A stretch of 64,000 nt of DNA, taken from the NCBI GenBank assembly GCA_963753545.1, contig CAVWCQ010000008.1, forward strand, positions 434,001 through 498,000, given 5' to 3'. This stretch comes from CAVWCQ01 sp963753545 (GTDB lineage Bacteria; Chloroflexota; Anaerolineae; Aggregatilineales; Aggregatilineaceae). Below are positions 53,709-61,893 of the stretch, piece after piece. How positions within the stretch are numbered: position 1 is the stretch's first letter; every line of letters starts with the position of its first letter. The notes under the pieces are model-generated. The model did not search any database and was not told where the DNA came from. It worked only from the letters and a program-made list of their open reading frames with translations. The position numbers and the translations under genes were made by a program.

Positions 53709-54824
53709 TTACTGTTTGTCTGGCAATCTGGGCCAGGGAAGCAGGCTTATAGCAAGCAGGGCCAGACTGCTAAGCAGGATGGGCCAGGAGCGCCAATGGC
53801 GTTGAACGGGCGGCGACCACCGCGCCATCCAGTCGTCCCGCGCACTCATGCTGAGATTTTGTTGGCCGCTGCCATCGGAGTGCATCCGGTACACGTCTTT
53901 GTCCCCTTTGCGGTTCGAGACAAACAGAACCCACTTCCCATCGGGCGACCATTCGGGATCCCAATTGTCTCCCATGCGGCTCGTCAACTGCTGCTGGCCT
54001 GTGCCGTCGGGCCGCATGCGATACACGTCTGAATTGCCTTTGTCAGTGGACAGGAATAAAAGCCACTGACCATCGGGGGACCACAGCGGACGTTGATCCC
54101 GCCCCATTTGACTGGTCAGACGCTGCTCACCGTTCCCGCTGCTGGATATCCGGTAGATTTCAACATTCCCGTTCAGGCGGGTGGCATAGGCAATCCACTG
54201 CCCGTCGGGCGACCACTGGGGGGAGGCATCCCACAGGCTGGTGATCGCCAGGAATTGCTGGTCGGAACCGTCGGCACGCATCGAGAAAATTTCGCTGCTG
54301 CCTGTCCGTTTGGTCACAAAGACGATCTGGCTGCCATCGGGCGACCAGGATGGGGATTGATCGGTCGCGTCGCTGAATGTCAACTGCTGCTGTTCGGTTC
54401 CGTCCGGGCGCATCCGGTAAATGTCTTTGCTTCCGCTACGGAAAGAGGTAAACAGCACCCATTTGCTGTCGGGCGACCACTGCGGATCGGTATCCCACAG
54501 CCCATCCGTGATGATCTGCTCGGCGGTCCCATTGGCGCGGATCCGGTAGATTTTGCTGCTCCCGGCACGGGACGACATGAACAGGATCCATTTGCCATTC
54601 GCTGACCAGCGCGGCATCCAATTGTCTCCGGCAGAGGAGGTAAGCTGCTGCGGGTTGGACCCGTCAAAGCGCATGCGGTAGATCTGCATCGATCCGCTGC
54701 GGTCGGAAACAAAGATAATCCAGGGGCTGGGTGGGGGAGTGGCGGTGCGGGGCTGCACGGCCAGGCTAATGACCAGCACTTGTAAGCCCAACAGCAAGGC
54801 GAGTGTCCGCAGTAAAAACAGCAT
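53709..54824 (-). CDS. Membrane-anchored TolB-like propeller, paralogue 3
   Basis: 371 residues: N-terminal helix (LFLLRTLALLLGLQVLVISLAV), about seven blades with DPQWSPDSKWVLFTSFRSGSKDIYRMRPDGTEQQQLT, and a C-terminal helix (SWPILLSSLALLAISLLPW). ATG 54824 follows AGGGGT. It is the first of three tandem paralogues on the minus strand, divergent from the second S1 gene. Confidence 0.85.
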   Translation of the reverse strand: MLFLLRTLALLLGLQVLVISLAVQPRTATPPPSPWIIFVSDRSGSMQIYRMRFDGSNPQQLTSSAGDNWMPRWSANGKWILFMSSRAGSSKIYRIRANGTAEQIITDGLWDTDPQWSPDSKWVLFTSFRSGSKDIYRMRPDGTEQQQLTFSDATDQSPSWSPDGSQIVFVTKRTGSSEIFSMRADGSDQQFLAITSLWDASPQWSPDGQWIAYATRLNGNVEIYRISSSGNGEQRLTSQMGRDQRPLWSPDGQWLLFLSTDKGNSDVYRMRPDGTGQQQLTSRMGDNWDPEWSPDGKWVLFVSNRKGDKDVYRMHSDGSGQQNLSMSARDDWMARWSPPVQRHWRSWPILLSSLALLAISLLPWPRLPDKQ

Positions 54825-54975
54825 CGTTGACCCCTGAAGCAGTTGTCTGTTCAGAAATTTTACAATATCGATCAAATAAACAGCATATTACGCCAGTCCG
54901 TGCCCGGAGCATCTTCCATGATTGCCGAATGGATATCTCACCGGGAACATTTTTGTGCCAAAGTTCCCAAACGGT

Positions 54976-55004
54976 TTGACAAAGCTCTCTCGGCTGGCTA
55001 TAAT
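54976..55004 (+). promoter_or_regulatory. Consensus promoter of the second S1 gene
   Basis: TTGACA (54976-54981), 17-base spacer, TATAAT (54999-55004): perfect consensus. Transcription would begin near 55011, giving a leader of about 190 bases before the S1 start at 55204. The rest of 54825-55203 shows no gene. Confidence 0.75.
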
Positions 55005-55203
55005 GCCTTCCGACACTAAAAAGGAGGGCGCGCTGCGCGTTGTAATCGCTTGGTTTCTCAAAGGCATGTTATAGATCAGCCTGACCGCTGCGCGTTCATC
55101 TGTTTGTAAATAAATCACCGGCTCCCGTATGGGATCTATGCCGGTTTTTTGTTTCAAAGAAGTGTCCAAAAAATCCGACCCCTGGGGGGAATTAGAAAAG
55201 ATC

Positions 55204-56413
55204 ATGGTAGACGTAACTCAATCAACGAATGGCTCGGCGGCAGAAGCGGAGATGGACTTCCTCACGCTTTTGGAGGAATCCTTCGCGGTAGAACAGCCCG
55301 TGCGTGGTGACATTGTGACGGGTGTCGGTTTTGTCCATCGACAGCATGGGCATGCTGGTAGACCTGGGAATGAAGCGTGATGGTGTCGTTCCCCGTAACG
55401 ACCTGGAGCGGCTCGGCGACGCGCTGCCCTCGGTTGGGGACGATATCGCGGTGATGATCGTCCGCACCGAAGACGACGAAGGGAACATGATCGTCTCCGT
55501 TGCTCAGGCCAAGCAGAACGAAGACTGGATCAAGGCCGAAGAGATGATGAACACCGAGGACATCTATGAGGGACGTGTTGCGGACGCCAATCGCGGCGGC
55601 CTGATTGTCCCCTTCGGTAACCTGCGCGGTTTCATTCCGGCCAGCCATGTGATTGATCTCCCGCGTGGTCTGAATGAAGAAGAACGCAAGGACTATCTGG
55701 CAGCGATGGTCGGCAAGCCGATTTCGGTCAAGGTGATCGAAGTCAACCGCCGCCGCCGCCGTCTGGTGCTCAGCCAGCGCGAAGCTCAGCGTGAAATCCG
55801 TGACGCCAGCAAGGACGCTCTCCTCGAAAGTCTCAAGGAAGGCGAAGTACGCAAGGGCGTTGTTTCCGGCCTGCGAGACTTCGGCGCGTTTGTTGATCTC
55901 GGCGGAGCTGACGGACTCATCCACATCAGTGAACTGGCCTGGCACCGCGTGAAGCACCCGCGTGAACTGCTGAGCGTCGGCGATCAGATTGACGTGTACG
56001 TGCTCCGTCTGGACCAGGAAGGCCGCCGCATCGGCCTGTCGCTCAAGCGGCTCCAGCCCAATCCCTGGTCGCAGGTCGATGAACTGTACCATGTCGGGCA
56101 GTTGGTCGATGGAACGATCAGCCGCGTGACGCAGTTCGGGGCGTTTGTCAGCCTCGATCCGGGCATCGAAGCCCTGCTGCACGCCAGCCAGATTTCTGAA
56201 CCGGCCCCCGAAGATCCATCGATGTTCCTGCACGAAGGCCAGCGCATCACGGCCCGTATCATCAGCATCGAACCCAGCCGCCAGCGCCTCGGCCTGAGCA
56301 TTCGTGACCTCGACGGCACGAAGGGCGAAGTTGAGGCTAGCGAAATCCCGGCAGACGCGGTACAATCCGAAGTGATTGAACCGGTTGCCGAGGAAGAGCC
56401 GATTGCGGAATAG
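55204..56413 (+). CDS. S1 RNA-binding domain protein, copy 2 (frameshifted near 55326)
   Basis: About 402 residues when joined, four S1 domains like copy 1 but without the long acidic tail. Domain 1 is broken: RGDIVTGV is in one frame and VLSIDSMGMLVDLGMKRDGVV in the next; dropping one base at 55324-55328 gives RGDIVTGVVLSIDS, the standard S1 sequence. Domain 3 reads EGEVRKGVVSGLRDFGAFVDLGGADGLIHISELAWHRV. A consensus promoter and a strong terminator frame the gene, so it should be well expressed, which argues that the break is a sequence error. Confidence 0.85.
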
Positions 56414-56439
56414 CTTCTGACTGACGCGAAATCATGGAT

Positions 56440-56470
56440 GGGCAGGTTCGTTTGACCTGCCCTTCTTTTT
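56440..56470 (+). terminator. Rho-independent terminator after second S1 gene
   Basis: 8-bp stem GGGCAGGT/ACCTGCCC with a 7-base loop followed by TTCTTTTT, 26 bases after the stop. Confidence 0.85.
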
Positions 56471-56522
56471 GAACGGCTTCCGAAGAAACGAAAATCTCAA
56501 AAAAGAAGGGTGGTGAAACGGC

Positions 56523-56720
56523 ATGGCCCATGTGGAACTTCAGTCTGGCGAATTGCAGGAGCAACTGCTCAAGCGGTTCCGCAAGCAGGTTGCGAAAGAC
56601 GGCATTTTGAGCACTGTCCGCCGCAAGCGGTGGTACGTCTCGAAGAGCGAACTGCGCCGCATCCAGAAGAAAAAGGCGGTCCGCCGCGCCCGTCGTAAGC
56701 AGCGCAAGGTCGGATTCTAG
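56523..56720 (+). CDS. rpsU: 30S ribosomal protein bS21
   Basis: 65 residues, strongly basic. ELQEQLLKRFRKQVAKDGILSTVRRKRWYVSKSELRRIQKKKAVRRARRK is the bS21 pattern. It aids translation initiation on the 30S subunit. AAGAAGGG lies before the ATG. infA follows 80 bases downstream after a GC-rich hairpin (GCGCGGGCGTGG...CCACGCCCCGCGC, 56738-56768) without T-run, so the two are probably cotranscribed with partial attenuation. Confidence 0.93.
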   Translation: MAHVELQSGELQEQLLKRFRKQVAKDGILSTVRRKRWYVSKSELRRIQKKKAVRRARRKQRKVGF

Positions 56721-56800
56721 TCTGTCTAAACAAAACAACGCGCGGGCGTGGGTTTCCACGCCCCGCGCAATCGATGCGCGAAAGCACAGATAGGAAATCT

Positions 56801-57067
56801 ATGGCAAAACGCGGTGAAGAAAAGCTGGAGATGGAAGGGACTGTTGTCGAGGCCCTGCCTAATACCCAGTTTATGGTCCAACTGGAAAACGGGCACAGGG
56901 TCCTGGCATACCTTTCTGGCAAAATGCGGAAGTATTATATCCGTATTCTGCTGGGGGATCGGGTTCGGGTAGAACTGACGCCTTACGACCTGGCACGCGG
57001 TCGCATCACCTACCGTTATCGCCGGCGTGGCGCTGGTGGCGGTGAAGATGAGGAAATGGAAGAGTAA
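56801..57067 (+). CDS. infA: Translation initiation factor IF-1
   Basis: 88 residues. OB-fold sequence LEMEGTVVEALPNTQFMVQLENGHRVLAYLSGKMRKYYIRILLGDRVRVELTPYDLARGRITYRYR is IF-1 throughout. The usual length is about 72; the extra C-terminal 14 residues are Gly- and Glu-rich. ATG 56801 follows AGGA. Confidence 0.95.
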   Translation: MAKRGEEKLEMEGTVVEALPNTQFMVQLENGHRVLAYLSGKMRKYYIRILLGDRVRVELTPYDLARGRITYRYRRRGAGGGEDEEMEE

Positions 57068-57172
57068 GCGGCGCATTGTGTTTGGCGTGCCAACCACATA
57101 AGCTTGCGCCAGGCACAGATTATGGCGGCGCTTATCTCGTGCCGGGTGATAGTTGCCTGGTGCTCTGCCCGA

Positions 57173-57196
57173 AGACACGCCCGGCGTGTCTTTTTG
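57173..57196 (+). terminator. Rho-independent terminator after infA
   Basis: 8-bp stem AGACACGC/GCGTGTCT with loop CCG and five T. It lies 105 bases after the infA stop. Confidence 0.85.
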
Positions 57197-57250
57197 TTTT
57201 GTCCAGATTGGTAGGGGCGTATCGCCATACGCCCATGAGGAAACCCGGCG

Positions 57251-57742
57251 TTGGCAGAGAGCAGTTTACCCCTGTGGCGCATCGAAGCCTACAAATATAA
57301 CAACAGCCTGCACTATACCCTGCCCGCCTATCTGCTGGAAAAGACGGACGGCTGGCTGCGCTTTCGCACGCAGGTCGGGGGAACCCTGAACCACCTGACG
57401 CGCGGCTTTGCCGAACCGATCAGCCGCCCCTCGGAGATGGTCTTCTGGACGGGCCGCTGGTACAACGTCTACCTCAACTTCGACCACAGCGGAGGGTTCC
57501 GCCATTTTTACTGCAATATCGGACTGCCGCCGACGGTGGGGGAGGGCGTGATCGGCTTCGTGGACCTCGACCTGGATATCCGCATCTGGCCGGACGGGCA
57601 CACCGAACTGCTGGACGAGGACGAATTTGTTGCCCATGCCGCGTTGTTCAACTATCCGCCCGATGTGCGCCGCAAAGCGTGGGAAGCGGTCGATCAGGTG
57701 ATGGCCCTCTGGCGGACCAAGACGCCGCCGTTTAACCGCTGA
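57251..57742 (+). CDS. DUF402 family protein
   Basis: 163 residues. WTGRWYNVYLNFDHSGGFRHFYCNIGLPP and FVDLDLDIRIWPDGHTELLDEDEF are the DUF402 core with the acidic residues that bind divalent metal in this family (nucleoside diphosphatase/FomD-like or RNase-like). The start is TTG at 57251 with GAGGA upstream, after a dispersed palindrome at 57212. Element copy B begins just after it, convergent. Confidence 0.85.
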   Translation: MAESSLPLWRIEAYKYNNSLHYTLPAYLLEKTDGWLRFRTQVGGTLNHLTRGFAEPISRPSEMVFWTGRWYNVYLNFDHSGGFRHFYCNIGLPPTVGEGVIGFVDLDLDIRIWPDGHTELLDEDEFVAHAALFNYPPDVRRKAWEAVDQVMALWRTKTPPFNR

Positions 57743-57771
57743 AAACTCTAAAAAATGTCATGTTAGCCATT

Positions 57772-58506
57772 CACTAGCAAACTTTTCAAAAAAATTAGTT
57801 GATCACTTCTACGACGGGACGATCTTGCTACCCCCCCTTTTTCGGTTTCACGACTAACCGTTTCCTAACCCTCTATCTACCTTCAAAAAATGCCCGTTTT
57901 CGGAGAGGGGTATTACAGGAATAAGCCTCTTTAAAAAGCGCTGACACGAACCAAAGCCGGGCCCCAGGTACGGATGCGCGAAGTTCCAACAACAGCTTCG
58001 AAAAATTTCATTTAGAGCCAGAAATTGATCAATAAGGCCGGAAAAAGATGAATTTAACGGTCATTTTGATAAAACTTGGCCTGTTTGGTAAGGTGCTGTC
58101 ACGAGAAGAAATTGGGCTAGTTGATCACTTTGGGCCTGTTTCTTCTCGTGGCGATCCGGCGCACATATTTTTTTGAGGGGGTGTGCTAACCGTTTACAAA
58201 CTTTGGCTCTGGCCCCAAAAGCAAAAACAAATCGTACCGCAAAACACGCAAAAGTGAACCAGTGAAAGTCTTTAGAGTGCTCATGAGCGTTGTGAATCGC
58301 GAGCGCCCACCTCACCCCGGCTGAGCGCAAAAAGCCGCGCTCAGCTTCCCCTCTCCAGTCTGCGCTGGAGAGGGGAAAAAATCCGTTTATTCCTTTGAAT
58401 TTCGCGGACTCGCAAAGAAAAACAGAGTAAGTACAAGAGAACAAGAAGAAGCGAAAGATGAGATCGCACCAACTATGATTATAGAACTAATGTTCTGTTA
58501 TGTCAA
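57772..58506 (-). ncRNA. Two-copy non-coding element, copy B (candidate SOS-regulated RNA)
   Basis: 735 bases, reverse-oriented homologue of 34072-34880, without the 100-base insertion. From the promoter at 58506: variable part; double-palindrome repeat (about 58300-58378); core 58216-57772. The core holds a perfect 12-bp stem CACGAGAAGAAA/TTTCTTCTCGTG (58100-58111 with 58139-58150) with AGTGATCAACTA in the loop. The same 12-mer recurs near the end (57796-57807, read on the minus strand), followed by ATTTTTTTG. No ORF is shared between copies. It fills the gap between DUF402 and the next gene. Transcription is inferred from the promoter. Confidence 0.5.
58478..58506 (-). promoter_or_regulatory. 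Consensus promoter with LexA-like box, element copy B
   Basis: On the minus strand TTGACA (58506-58501), 17-base spacer and TATAAT (58483-58478). The spacer holds CAGAACATTAGTTCTA (58497-58482), the same GAAC-N4-GTTC palindrome as copy A and as 9212-9227. The promoter points into element copy B. Confidence 0.75.
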
Positions 58507-58591
58507 TAGGCGGATGTGAGGAAAAAGGGCGGTAAATCCACGCTCCCAGAAGATGGCTGCAACGGTTGGTGTTCTCAAAGAAGCGTCGTAG

Positions 58592-58960
58592 TTACGTGAA
58601 GGATTCGATCACCCAGACTATCCATAGTAGTGAGCCAACATAGAGGGCGACTCCCGAATAAGCGTAGTCAGCTCCGACAAAATTCGGGTCGTGTCTCAGG
58701 GGAAGGATGCCCACGACGGTGACTGCTAATCCGATGAGCGCAGGGACAAAAAGATGGAGATATTCTGTGTCCTGGTACCGAAAAAACTGGATGTACATCC
58801 ACGCGAACCCGAGCGCAAGCAAGACGATACCGATCTCAGCAACAATGACTTTTCGAGCCTTCAGATCGCTCCAGTCAACAATTACGCTGGAAAGCCCTCC
58901 AATAATCAAAGCGAGGGAAACGAGAACTGGTCCGAAAAAGACACCGCAATCAATCCACAT
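58592..58960 (-). CDS. Four-helix small membrane protein, paralogue 1
   Basis: 122 residues with four membrane helices (FFGPVLVSLALIIGGL, IVLLALGFAWMYIQFF, ALIGLAVTVVGILPL, YSGVALYVGSLLWIVWVIE). A conserved pattern shared with the genes at 59931 and 60341 is 'W-D-KAR-VIVAEIGI(V/I)L...LGF-WM' followed by F-x-x-P-x-x-x-G. ATG 58960 is six bases after GGAGG; the ATG at 58966 is too close. No family recognised. Confidence 0.7.
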   Translation of the reverse strand: MWIDCGVFFGPVLVSLALIIGGLSSVIVDWSDLKARKVIVAEIGIVLLALGFAWMYIQFFRYQDTEYLHLFVPALIGLAVTVVGILPLRHDPNFVGADYAYSGVALYVGSLLWIVWVIESFT

Positions 58961-59009
58961 ACGCATCCTCCATCATAAAGAACCAAAGACTTAACCGCTC
59001 GATGATAGC

Positions 59010-59558
59010 CTAAACGTTCTGCCGGGCGAGCCACTCGTCGCGCAGAATGCCATAACAAACCAGATCATAGCGCTTGCCTGCACGCCAGATTGCGCCTCGC
59101 TGCACCCCTTCGCGCACGAAGCCGACGCGCTCATAAGCATGGATGGCGGCGACGTTGTAGTCCATGACGGTCAGGCCGACGCGGTAGAGGGCCAGTTCGT
59201 GGAAGGCATAAGCGAGCAGCAGATCAAGCGCCTCGTGCCCATAGCCCAGGCCGCGCAGCGTAGGATCGCCAATGCCGATGGCCATTTCAGCCGACTGGTT
59301 GCGCCACTTGATGTTGAACAGCGCGACAAAGCCGATCAGTTGATCGGTGTCCAGGGTGCGGATATGGAGATAGGCGCTGTTGGGATCAGGAGTTGTGCCC
59401 GAAAAGTTGAACGCGGCGGGCGATTGGGGCGCGATGGGATCATCATCGAGCAAGCGCAGATAGTCAGCATCCTGCGACCACTGGGCAAAGATATCGGCGT
59501 CGGCAGGACAAGGCGCAGCTAAGCGGAGGCGCGCGCTGGTAAAGATAGGAGGAAACAT
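59010..59558 (-). CDS. GNAT acetyltransferase, RimJ/RimL type
   Basis: 182 residues: TSARLRLAAPCPADADIFAQW at the start, then acetyl-CoA loop IGDPTLRGLGYGHEALDLLLAYAFHEL and NVAAIHAYERVGFVREG, typical of RimL-like N-acetyltransferases that act on protein N-termini or small amines. ATG 59558. It interrupts the cluster of four-helix membrane-protein genes. Confidence 0.88.
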   Translation of the reverse strand: MFPPIFTSARLRLAAPCPADADIFAQWSQDADYLRLLDDDPIAPQSPAAFNFSGTTPDPNSAYLHIRTLDTDQLIGFVALFNIKWRNQSAEMAIGIGDPTLRGLGYGHEALDLLLAYAFHELALYRVGLTVMDYNVAAIHAYERVGFVREGVQRGAIWRAGKRYDLVCYGILRDEWLARQNV

Positions 59559-59930
59559 GCAAAGAGCCTTTCGAGGTTAACCTGTGCAGATTAGACGCTG
59601 AAATCAACATACGCAGTCTGAGCGACTGCCCGATAAGCGACCGGAGTTAACGACTACACAGTGTACAGAGACGCTCCGTGCGGTGAGAATGGGAAAACTT
59701 TACCCAGTTTTGTCCATTTGGGCAAGGAGGAGGTTTACATACAAGGCTGATCGTGCAAGCCAAAATAGCACCACAAAAGCAAGGCAACAACCTTGATGGA
59801 ATGAAAGCAACGTTATGGATCGCGAGCAGGCCCTCATCCCGGCTGCACCTGCTTCCCCCACAGCTTCGCGGGGGGAAGGGAAAAACAAAGCCTCAAAAAT
59901 ATTATGCACAGGGTTTACAGGTTGGAGAAG
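59559..59930. other. Intergenic region with palindromic repeat
   Basis: 370 bases without a gene. A hairpin-forming dispersed repeat lies at about 59828-59880 (CCTCATCCCGGCTG... CTTCCCCCACAGCTTCGCGGGGGGAAG). GGTTAACC at 59574 is a small palindrome. Nothing else is visible. Confidence 0.5.
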
Positions 59931-60329
59931 TTAGTCAAACGGCTGAGAAAAATACGGGATCAGCCCACCTATCCACAAGAAGGAGAACAGGAATAGCACA
60001 ATTCCGAGATAAGCCAGGCTATATCCTGCCAGATTTAAATCGCGCTGCATCCGAATGAGGCCGATTGTTGTCACGACTAACCCCACACGCGATGGGGCAA
60101 AAAAACGGAAATAGCCCAATTCCTGGTACCAACTGATTGCCATGAACATCCACAGCAGCGAGAGTGTGATCAGGATGATGCCGATCTCCGCAATAAGGAC
60201 TTCTCGACTTTTCATGTCCTGCCATGTGCCGATCTGATCAGCGACGCCGAGAAGGATTAGAAAGAAGGCAAAGAGTGTGGGGGCGCAGGTTAGTGGTAGG
60301 AGGCAGGCACAGCAGAGAACATTCATCAT
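59931..60329 (-). CDS. Four-helix small membrane protein, paralogue 2
   Basis: 132 residues, four helices (LFAFFLILLGVADQIG, IGIILITLSLLWMFMAI, GLVVTTIGLIRM, LAYLGIVLFLFSFLWIGGLI). The stretch DMKSREVLIAEIGIILITLSLLWMF aligns with DLKARKVIVAEIGIVLLALGFAWMY of paralogue 1. The ATGATG start at 60329 follows TAGGAGC. It overlaps nothing and stands 11 bases downstream of the broken third copy. Confidence 0.7.
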   Translation of the reverse strand: MMNVLCCACLLPLTCAPTLFAFFLILLGVADQIGTWQDMKSREVLIAEIGIILITLSLLWMFMAISWYQELGYFRFFAPSRVGLVVTTIGLIRMQRDLNLAGYSLAYLGIVLFLFSFLWIGGLIPYFSQPFD

Positions 60330-60340
60330 TACCGCTCCTA

Positions 60341-61106
60341 TCAATCGGACAGAACCGTGAAAATGAGATGCACCCAGAACAGCGAAAGGAGCGTCACGAG
60401 GACGCCTGCCAGGGTCATCAGTATTCTGGGAGGCTCCTGGTTGCCCTCGGGAATGGGGAAAATGCAGCCCAGAGAAGACCAGCAGCAGCCCGAAGACGGG
60501 TGGGCGCGTAAAAGTGCATGACATTAAATTGCCAACCATCCCAACGGTAATTGATCCAGATGAGCCAGGGAATCGACAGGGCAATCAGGACGATACCAAT
60601 TCCGAGAACAATTGCGGCTCGATTTCTGGCATTTTGCCACGCATCGACTAGCTGCGTGATGGCCGCGATGATGAGCAGGAAGGCAAAGACTGTTGGGCCC
60701 CAGAAGCGCAGAAAATCAAAATCCCAGTTATCCCGATGGCTGCCAGCTAACCGCAAAGCCAGTATCACCCCCAGGGCAAGGGCATATTTTGGGCAACCGT
60801 GAAATTTCGTTTCTCGATGTGATGCCATGCATGTTTGAGCTGCTGTGCGCCTTCGGTGATAATCATCAGCCCAACAGCGCCGTAAATTGAAAGACAAACA
60901 CCGATCAATTCAGAATCGCCAAAAGGGTCAAAATATCGATCACGCATAGGAGCAGGAGCGGCAGACAGGACAGCCCCATTTTCGGTGATGAGTGCTTTGC
61001 GAGGCTTGCGCCTTATCCATGCAGTGCCGATCTGATTCATGCCTGTCATGATCAGCAGCAAGCCGATAATCAGTGGGCCAAACCAAATGCCCAGGCAGAT
61101 GATCAT
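60341..61106 (-). pseudogene. Broken tandem four-helix membrane-protein genes (paralogues 3 and 4)
   Basis: A series of frames that together encode two more units of the same four-helix family. From ATG 61106: IWFGPLIIGLLLIMTGMNQIG..., then ELIGVCLSIYGAVGLMIITEGAQQL. A break near 60795 (VAQ to KYALALGVILALRL, one A missing) leads to FWGPTVFAFLLIIAAITQLVDAWQNARNRAAIVLGIGIVLIALS. Two further breaks near 60497 and 60455 (extra C each) lead to FGLLLVFSGLHFP and finally ILMTLAGVLVTLLSLFWVHLIFTVLSD before the stop at 60341. Three breaks make a decaying duplicate likely, unless the sequence is poor here. Confidence 0.55.
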
Positions 61107-61162
61107 GGTGTTTTCCCCCCCATATCTCTGCTCCCCTACGCGCAAGGGGCCAACGCGAACGG

Positions 61163-61705
61163 CTAGTTGCTCCCGCCGGGTGCGTCGGCGGGAATGGCTT
61201 TCAGCCCGCGATTGATCTCCCAGGGATAGACAATAAAGGCATCGGTGACGGCCCCGTAAAAGTCGGGTTCGGCGCGGCTGAACAGGGAGCGGTACGGGTT
61301 AAAGTGGAAGACGCAGGTAAATCCTGTGCCGCCCGCTGACGAACAGCGGCTCTTGACAGCAGTGCTTGTGCGCCCGCTGCCCCATACATCATCGACAATC
61401 AATATTCGTTTGCCGAGGATCAGGTCGTTTTCGGGGAATTGCAAAAAAGAGGGCCAGACCAGCAGGCGGGCTTTTTCACCAATGGCCGGATCGTGAGGGA
61501 AGTCAACGGCTGCGGTAAGCACACTTATGATATCCAACGCTTCGCTGAGCAGACCGCCGGGAACCACGCCGCCGCGCGTAATCATGACCATTGCGTCAAA
61601 TGATCCTGCCGAGCGCAACTGCGGCAAAAGCACATCTACTAATTTGTCCACATCATTCCAGGTGAGCAACTCCTGACGGCGAAGCGGTCTGCGCGATGAT
61701 TCCAT
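61163..61705 (-). CDS. Phosphoribosyltransferase
   Basis: 180 residues of the type I PRT fold. MVMITRGGVVPGGLLSEAL is the early loop, and the PRPP-binding motif is ILIVDDVWGSGRTSTAV. It resembles xanthine-guanine/hypoxanthine PRTs, and the hood is small. The ATG at 61705 follows AAAGGAA; an ATG at 61732 also exists. The base substrate is not certain. Confidence 0.87.
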   Translation of the reverse strand: MESSRRPLRRQELLTWNDVDKLVDVLLPQLRSAGSFDAMVMITRGGVVPGGLLSEALDIISVLTAAVDFPHDPAIGEKARLLVWPSFLQFPENDLILGKRILIVDDVWGSGRTSTAVKSRCSSAGGTGFTCVFHFNPYRSLFSRAEPDFYGAVTDAFIVYPWEINRGLKAIPADAPGGSN

Positions 61706-61893
61706 ATCAAAAATTCCTTTTGGCTCAATCATGAGATCACACTATTGATTCTGCCATTATCGGTTGAGTTGTGCCCAAAGTCAACGCGAACCGCTTGCCA
61801 TGCCTCGCTATACACAGGATAATTGAGGTACTGCTTAACCCCGATGTGATCACGGACATAAATTCGTGTGCGTATGGCAAGGAGAAAACAAAC

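Noticed and set aside
34067..58510. Composite transposon bounded by the inverted two-copy element
   Set aside because: The enclosed genes are housekeeping (hrcA, trxA, rpsU, infA), there is no transposase gene, and I see no target duplication.
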